From SPCO01 sp964579825 (GTDB lineage Bacteria > Chloroflexota > Limnocylindria > Limnocylindrales > CSP1-4), in NCBI GenBank assembly GCA_964579825.1, contig CAZOHT010000047.1, positions 1 to 18,468 of the forward strand: a stretch of 18,468 bases of DNA. Reading direction: 5' to 3'. A model generated the notes under the pieces. That model saw only the letters and a list, made by a program, of their open reading frames with translations. It searched no databases and had not been told where the DNA came from. Numbering within the stretch: position 1 is the first letter of the stretch; each line of letters opens with the position of its first letter. Position numbers and translations under genes: made by a program. Positions 15,491-18,468 of the stretch are shown here, piece after piece.

Positions 15491-15544
15491 AGGGGACCCG
15501 ATGGCTTCGGTGCCGTCTGGCAACGGGAGTCGGACGGGTCCCCT
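15491..15544 (-). terminator. Inverted repeat after the Lrp/AsnC gene
   Basis: AGGGGACCCG (15491-15500) and CGGGTCCCCT (15535-15544) form a perfect 10-bp inverted repeat around a 34-nt loop. It lies 29 bp beyond the Lrp/AsnC stop and before the GGDEF promoter box. It could be a terminator without T tract, or an operator for the GGDEF gene. Confidence 0.3.
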
Positions 15545-15573
15545 GGCGTGCCGTCCGGGTCGGTTCCGAGCGG

Positions 15574-16083
15574 CTAGCGTGTCCCGTACTGGTAGGTCTG
15601 CTTGACCAGTCGGAGGTAGACGAACGTCTCGGTCTCGCGCACGCCGTCGATGGACCGGAGCCGCTCCGCGAGGAAGCGCAGGAGCGCCTCGTTGTCCTCG
15701 CACACGGTCTCGATGAGGAGATCGTACGTACCGGCGGTGATGACGACGTAGTCCACCTCGGGCATCTCGGCCAGCTTCTCGGCGACCTCGATGAGCCGAT
15801 CGCTCTGGCAACGGATCCCGATCATCGCCATCTGGTGGAACCCGAGCTTGAGCGGGTCGGTCACGCCGACGACCTGGAGGATGCCCCGCTCGATCAGGCG
15901 ATTCGTGCGGGCCCGGACGGCCGCCTCGGACACGCCGAGGTCGGACGCGATCTGCGTGTATGGGCGGCGACCATCGGCCTGGAGGTGCTCGATGATCCGC
16001 TTGTCGAGATCGGATACGTCGTCCGCGGCACGTCCAGCTGCCGGGCGGGGGCGCGACCTGGCTCGCTCGTTCGCCGCGGTCAC
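15574..16083 (-). CDS. Lrp/AsnC-family transcriptional regulator
   Basis: The 169-residue protein carries an Arg/Ala-rich leader of about 22 residues. An AsnC-type winged helix follows (about 24-75; LDKRIIEHLQADGR and SEAAVRARTNRLIERG). A RAM ligand-binding/oligomerisation domain (about 82-160) contains AGTYDLLIETVCED. Members bind amino acids and control their metabolism and transport; here the LysE-like exporter and glnN are nearby, but targets are not known. The GTG start at 16083 is supported because its first four bases (GTGA) contain the stop of the upstream lipoprotein gene, a typical coupled overlap. The open frame continues upstream only as a shadow of that gene. The N-terminal leader is longer than usual for the family. 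Confidence 0.93.
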   Translation of the reverse strand: MTAANERARSRPRPAAGRAADDVSDLDKRIIEHLQADGRRPYTQIASDLGVSEAAVRARTNRLIERGILQVVGVTDPLKLGFHQMAMIGIRCQSDRLIEVAEKLAEMPEVDYVVITAGTYDLLIETVCEDNEALLRFLAERLRSIDGVRETETFVYLRLVKQTYQYGTR

Positions 16084-16733
16084 GGCGACGGCTTCGGCTT
16101 CTTCGAGGGTGCCGCGCTGGCACCGGCCGAGGCGACCGGGGAGGCCTCCGGGGACGGCGCAGGCGTCGCGACCGGCACGGTCAGCTCGGTCGTCGTGCGG
16201 ACGGTGAGCGGGCCGATGTATGGCGCGATCGCCTCGAGGAACTCGTTCATGATCTCGGTCTGCGCGGCATCCAGGACGGGCGGCTTGGCGCCGGTCGAGG
16301 GACCCCACTCGATGAGCAGGTTGAGGCCCTTGATGGCCACCGGCGACTCGCCCTGGCCGGGCGGAACGCCGGGCTTCCAGACCTTGAGCTTGGCGAGGGT
16401 CAGAGCGGACTTGTACTCGCTGATGAGCATCGGCCAGCCGTGATAGGTCGCGTTGATCTGCTTGACCGGGTCCTTCCCCGCGGCCGCGTTGTTGGCGGTG
16501 ATGGGCAGCTTCATCCGCGCGATCACGGTGAACAGGGCCTCGGCCGACGCGGGATCGGTCATCTGTGGGTTCGGCGTCACGACCGGTGTCGGCCGCGGCG
16601 TGGGCGGGGGCGTCGGCGACACCGCCGGAGCCCCGCAGGCTGCCACGAACAGCCCCATCGCGATGAGGCCGGCGGCGAGGGGTCGCGACCGAAGACGGCG
16701 CCTCTGGGCCGCGAACTGATTCGAGGTTCGCAT
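16080..16733 (-). CDS. Putative lipoprotein of unknown function
   Basis: The 217-residue protein starts with a basic segment (RRRLRSR), a hydrophobic helix and a lipobox VAAC with Cys33, so it should be exported and lipidated. A Pro/Thr-rich linker (about 36-57) leads to a soluble domain (about 60-185) with KQINATYHGWPMLISEYKS and a helical segment ending in FLEAIAPYIG. The end is a low-complexity Pro/Ala/Ser/Lys tail. I do not recognise the domain. The gene overlaps the Lrp/AsnC gene by 4 bp, so the two are co-transcribed, and it starts 67 bp after the oxidoreductase stop. A TAGCCT box (16744-16749) lies 10 nt before the ATG. No function is proposed beyond an envelope location. Confidence 0.82.
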   Translation of the reverse strand: MRTSNQFAAQRRRLRSRPLAAGLIAMGLFVAACGAPAVSPTPPPTPRPTPVVTPNPQMTDPASAEALFTVIARMKLPITANNAAAGKDPVKQINATYHGWPMLISEYKSALTLAKLKVWKPGVPPGQGESPVAIKGLNLLIEWGPSTGAKPPVLDAAQTEIMNEFLEAIAPYIGPLTVRTTTELTVPVATPAPSPEASPVASAGASAAPSKKPKPSP

Positions 16734-16743
16734 GGCGGCCGTC

Positions 16744-16749
16744 AGGCTA
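16744..16749 (-). promoter_or_regulatory. Possible -10 box (TAGCCT) before the lipoprotein gene
   Basis: The minus-strand TAGCCT lies 10 nt before the ATG at 16733. It is the same hexamer as the one before the oxidoreductase gene, but the spacing is 4 nt longer, so it is weaker evidence. No -35 is seen. Confidence 0.25.
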
Positions 16750-16800
16750 GCACGCTTGTCGAGCCGGTCCCCCCGTACGAAGGTACCGACCACGCACGAC

Positions 16801-17745
16801 TCAGCCCCGATCGAGCTCCGCGAGGACCGGTGCGAATGCCGCGATGCTGTCGATGGTGATCGGGTCCAGGACCAGCTGGACGTGGGCGATCCCCTCGTGG
16901 GCGTAGGCGCGCAGCTCGTCGGCCATCTCGGCGGTCGAACCCTCGAGCGGGGGCGTCGTGCGCTTTCCGTCGTTCCCCTGGATCCGACCGGTCCCGCCGG
17001 GCAGGCGCACCTGCACCGCGACGGTCCGTTCCACGTCGCCCGGATCGCGTCCCGCACGCACGCACGCGTCGTCCACGAGCGCTCGGAGCGGCGCGACGCC
17101 GGCGGGGCGGTTGTCGGTGTCGACGAACCAGACGTTCCACGAGTCCGCGTACGGCATCGTGATATCCAGCATCCGCGGGCCGACCGAGCCGATCATCAGG
17201 GGCGGGCCCTCGGGGCGCGGCCCCCTTGGGATCAGCTCGGCGTCGCGGGCCTGGTAGAAGCGACCGTCGAAGTCGATGGCGCCTTCGCGCAGGAGCGTCC
17301 GGATGATCGTGAACGCCTCCTCGAAGCGGTCGATGCGGTGGTCGAACGGGAATCCGAAGGCATCGAATTCGGTCCGGTTCCAGCCCGCGCCGAGCCCGAG
17401 GATGAACCGCCCGCCGCTGATCTCGTCGATCGTGGCCGCCTGCTTGGCCAGCAGGGCCGGATTGTGGAAGTTGGTGCAGGCGACGAGCGGGCCGAGCTCG
17501 ATCCGCGAGGTCACGGCGGCCAGACCCGCGAGCAGCGTCCAGGCCTCCCACGGCCCTCGCGCCGGCCGATCCGCGAACCGGTAGAGCAGGTGCTCGCCGA
17601 GCCAGACCGAGTCGTAGCCCAGGTCCTCGATGGCGCGGGCCATGTCCAGCAGCTCCGGCCACCGGACCTCGCGCTCGACCTCGGGGAGCTGCACGCCCAC
17701 CTTCAGCGGGCGAGCGGGATCGGCGGAGGATGGGGTGGCTGGCAT
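16801..17745 (-). CDS. Luciferase-like (LLM) flavin/F420-dependent oxidoreductase
   Basis: The 314-residue protein has the bacterial-luciferase TIM-barrel pattern. The N-terminal strand KVGVQLPEVE is followed by EDLGYDSVWLGEHLLYR (40-56), a TSRIELGPLVACTNFHNPALLAKQ-type strand and helix region (79-102), ISGGRFILGLGAGWN (109-123) and DHRIDRFEEAFTIIR further on. Together these are typical of LLM-class enzymes related to F420-dependent reductases. It should use FMN or F420 for a redox reaction on an unknown substrate; the cofactor cannot be decided by eye. The C-terminal helices end with IDSIAAFAPVLAEL. ATG 17745 is favoured, with a TAGCCT box exactly 6 nt upstream and no Shine-Dalgarno sequence. 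It is divergent from the LysE-like gene and precedes the lipoprotein-Lrp pair on the same strand. Confidence 0.92.
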   Translation of the reverse strand: MPATPSSADPARPLKVGVQLPEVEREVRWPELLDMARAIEDLGYDSVWLGEHLLYRFADRPARGPWEAWTLLAGLAAVTSRIELGPLVACTNFHNPALLAKQAATIDEISGGRFILGLGAGWNRTEFDAFGFPFDHRIDRFEEAFTIIRTLLREGAIDFDGRFYQARDAELIPRGPRPEGPPLMIGSVGPRMLDITMPYADSWNVWFVDTDNRPAGVAPLRALVDDACVRAGRDPGDVERTVAVQVRLPGGTGRIQGNDGKRTTPPLEGSTAEMADELRAYAHEGIAHVQLVLDPITIDSIAAFAPVLAELDRG

Positions 17746-18035
17746 GCCACAAGGCTAGCGAGGCGGGGCGCGGAGCGTGCGGGCGGGCGGGCGGACCGTG
17801 GACGCGCCGCGTTACCACCAGATGCACGTCCGCCACGGACTGGCGTGGCGACGTCCCGAACCGGCCCGCCCTGGACGTCTGGTCGCGGTCCACGAGGGGT
17901 CTGTGCCCGATGTGCATCTCCAGGCGTTGGGCGGCCCCGCCGAAGGCGCCGGCCTCGCCGACGCTCGCCGGGCGTCGATCCGACGAGCACCCGGCCGCCA
18001 CTCGTATGCTCTCGCCTCACCTTCGGAGGACATCC
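17746..18035. other. Divergent intergenic region, oxidoreductase / LysE-like gene
   Basis: This 290-bp region has no coding frame I can support. It holds the TAGCCT box, a G-rich run GGGCGGGCGGGCGG (17781-17794), and a hairpin at 17826-17854 with 11 bp, one bulged C and a 6-nt loop. On the plus side it has TATGCT (18005-18010) and GGAGGA (18025-18030) serving the LysE-like gene. Frames are open on both strands, as expected for this GC level. Confidence 0.5.
17752..17757 (-). promoter_or_regulatory. TANNNT -10 box (TAGCCT), 6 nt before the oxidoreductase start
   Basis: The minus-strand TAGCCT ends 6 nt before the ATG at 17745, and no Shine-Dalgarno sequence intervenes. It has the same spacing as three other genes in this window. 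No -35 match is seen in the GC-rich upstream sequence. Confidence 0.45.
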
Positions 18036-18468
18036 ATGGATCCCGAGCTGCTCGCCCGGGGCATCATCCTCGGCTTCACGATCGCGGCCGCGGTCGGGCC
18101 GATCAGCCTGCTCGTCATCCGCCGGACCATCGCGGAAGGGCGGGTCGTCGGACTCGCCTCGGGGATGGGCGTGGCCACAGCCGACGCCACATACGGTGCG
18201 ATCGCGGCGTTCGGCCTCGGGGCGATCACGGACGTGCTCATCGGCGGGCAGCGGATCCTGGGGTTGGTCGGCGGGATCTTCCTGCTGTGGCTGGCCTGGC
18301 AGACGGCCCGCGCCGAACCGACCGAACCGGCGACGACCCCCGAGCGCAGGAGCGGCCTACCAGGCGCCTACCTCTCGATCCTGGGCCTGACCCTGACCAA
18401 CCCGATGACGATCCTGTCGTTCGCGGCACTGTTCGCGGGGCTGGGCATCGCTCCGGGAAACGTGGCGG
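18036..18468 (+). CDS. LysE/RhtB-family amino-acid exporter, 5' part
   Basis: The first 144 residues are present; the gene runs off the window end. The N-terminal helix carries the LysE-family pattern with AAAVGPISLLVIRR (about 17-30). The second helix region GLASGMGVATADATYGAIAAFGLG and a third helix (about 68-88) follow, then a polar loop with PTEPATTPERR, and GLTLTNPMTILSF, the conserved TNP segment of the family. Members export basic or neutral amino acids and small metabolites; the substrate is not predictable. ATG 18036 is supported by GGAGGA 5 nt upstream and a TATGCT box (18005-18010) further up. It is divergent from the LLM oxidoreductase. About 60-70 residues are probably missing at the C-terminus. 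Confidence 0.9.
   Translation, partial: MDPELLARGIILGFTIAAAVGPISLLVIRRTIAEGRVVGLASGMGVATADATYGAIAAFGLGAITDVLIGGQRILGLVGGIFLLWLAWQTARAEPTEPATTPERRSGLPGAYLSILGLTLTNPMTILSFAALFAGLGIAPGNVA

Noticed and set aside
13872..15605. Plus-strand frame of 577 codons opposite the GGDEF gene
   Set aside because: The minus strand shows intact membrane helices and a GGDEF domain; the plus frame is a polar shadow.
17912..17920. GTGCATCTC, resembling half of the glnN operator-like element
   Set aside because: The right half-site is absent, so the palindrome is not formed; a nine-base match alone is weak.

Overview
The window is very high-GC, densely coded bacterial DNA in which most genes lie on the minus strand. 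It looks like an ordinary chromosomal region with no phage, transposon or CRISPR signature. A type III glutamine synthetase, a Lrp/AsnC regulator, a flavin/F420-type luciferase-like oxidoreductase, a diverged adenosylhomocysteinase-like enzyme, many GTG starts and promoter-like TANNNT boxes just ahead of start codons suggest a high-GC Chloroflexota (for example a Limnocylindria/Ellin6529-like lineage) or an actinobacterium. This assignment is inference; no rRNA or other marker is present.

Layout from left to right: tRNA-Pro(CGG) on the minus strand (1-77); a minus-strand operon of OmpR-type response regulator, membrane histidine kinase and GerMN/Gmad2-like lipoprotein (3320 down to 173), closed by a 14-bp GC hairpin; a minus-strand MFS transporter (3400-4656), divergent from a plus-strand AI-2E/PerM-family permease (4753-5907); a minus-strand pair of a 68-residue two-helix membrane protein and a second, Fsr-like MFS transporter (7395 down to 5925); and a plus-strand adenosylhomocysteinase-like gene (7485-8633) convergent with the next block.

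The central block, read leftward, is ResB (14042-12660), a PucR/CdaR-type regulator (12644-11145) and type III glutamine synthetase glnN (11014-8870). Two near-identical palindromic elements 99 bp apart lie between the regulator's last codons and the glnN start. They look like operators and are the most interesting non-coding signal here. To the right follow a membrane-bound diguanylate cyclase (15455-14199), a lipoprotein overlapping a Lrp/AsnC regulator by GTGA (16733-15574), a luciferase-like oxidoreductase (17745-16801) and, on the plus strand, a LysE-family exporter cut by the window end.

Working themes are nitrogen/amino-acid metabolism (glnN with its regulator, Lrp/AsnC, LysE), envelope signalling (an MtrA-MtrB-LpqB-like trio, diguanylate cyclase, two lipoproteins) and membrane export (two MFS, PerM-like). 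I found no clear new defence or biosynthetic system. The best leads are the glnN double operator, a recurrent start-proximal TANNNT box suggesting leaderless transcripts, and the altered active site of the adenosylhomocysteinase-like protein.
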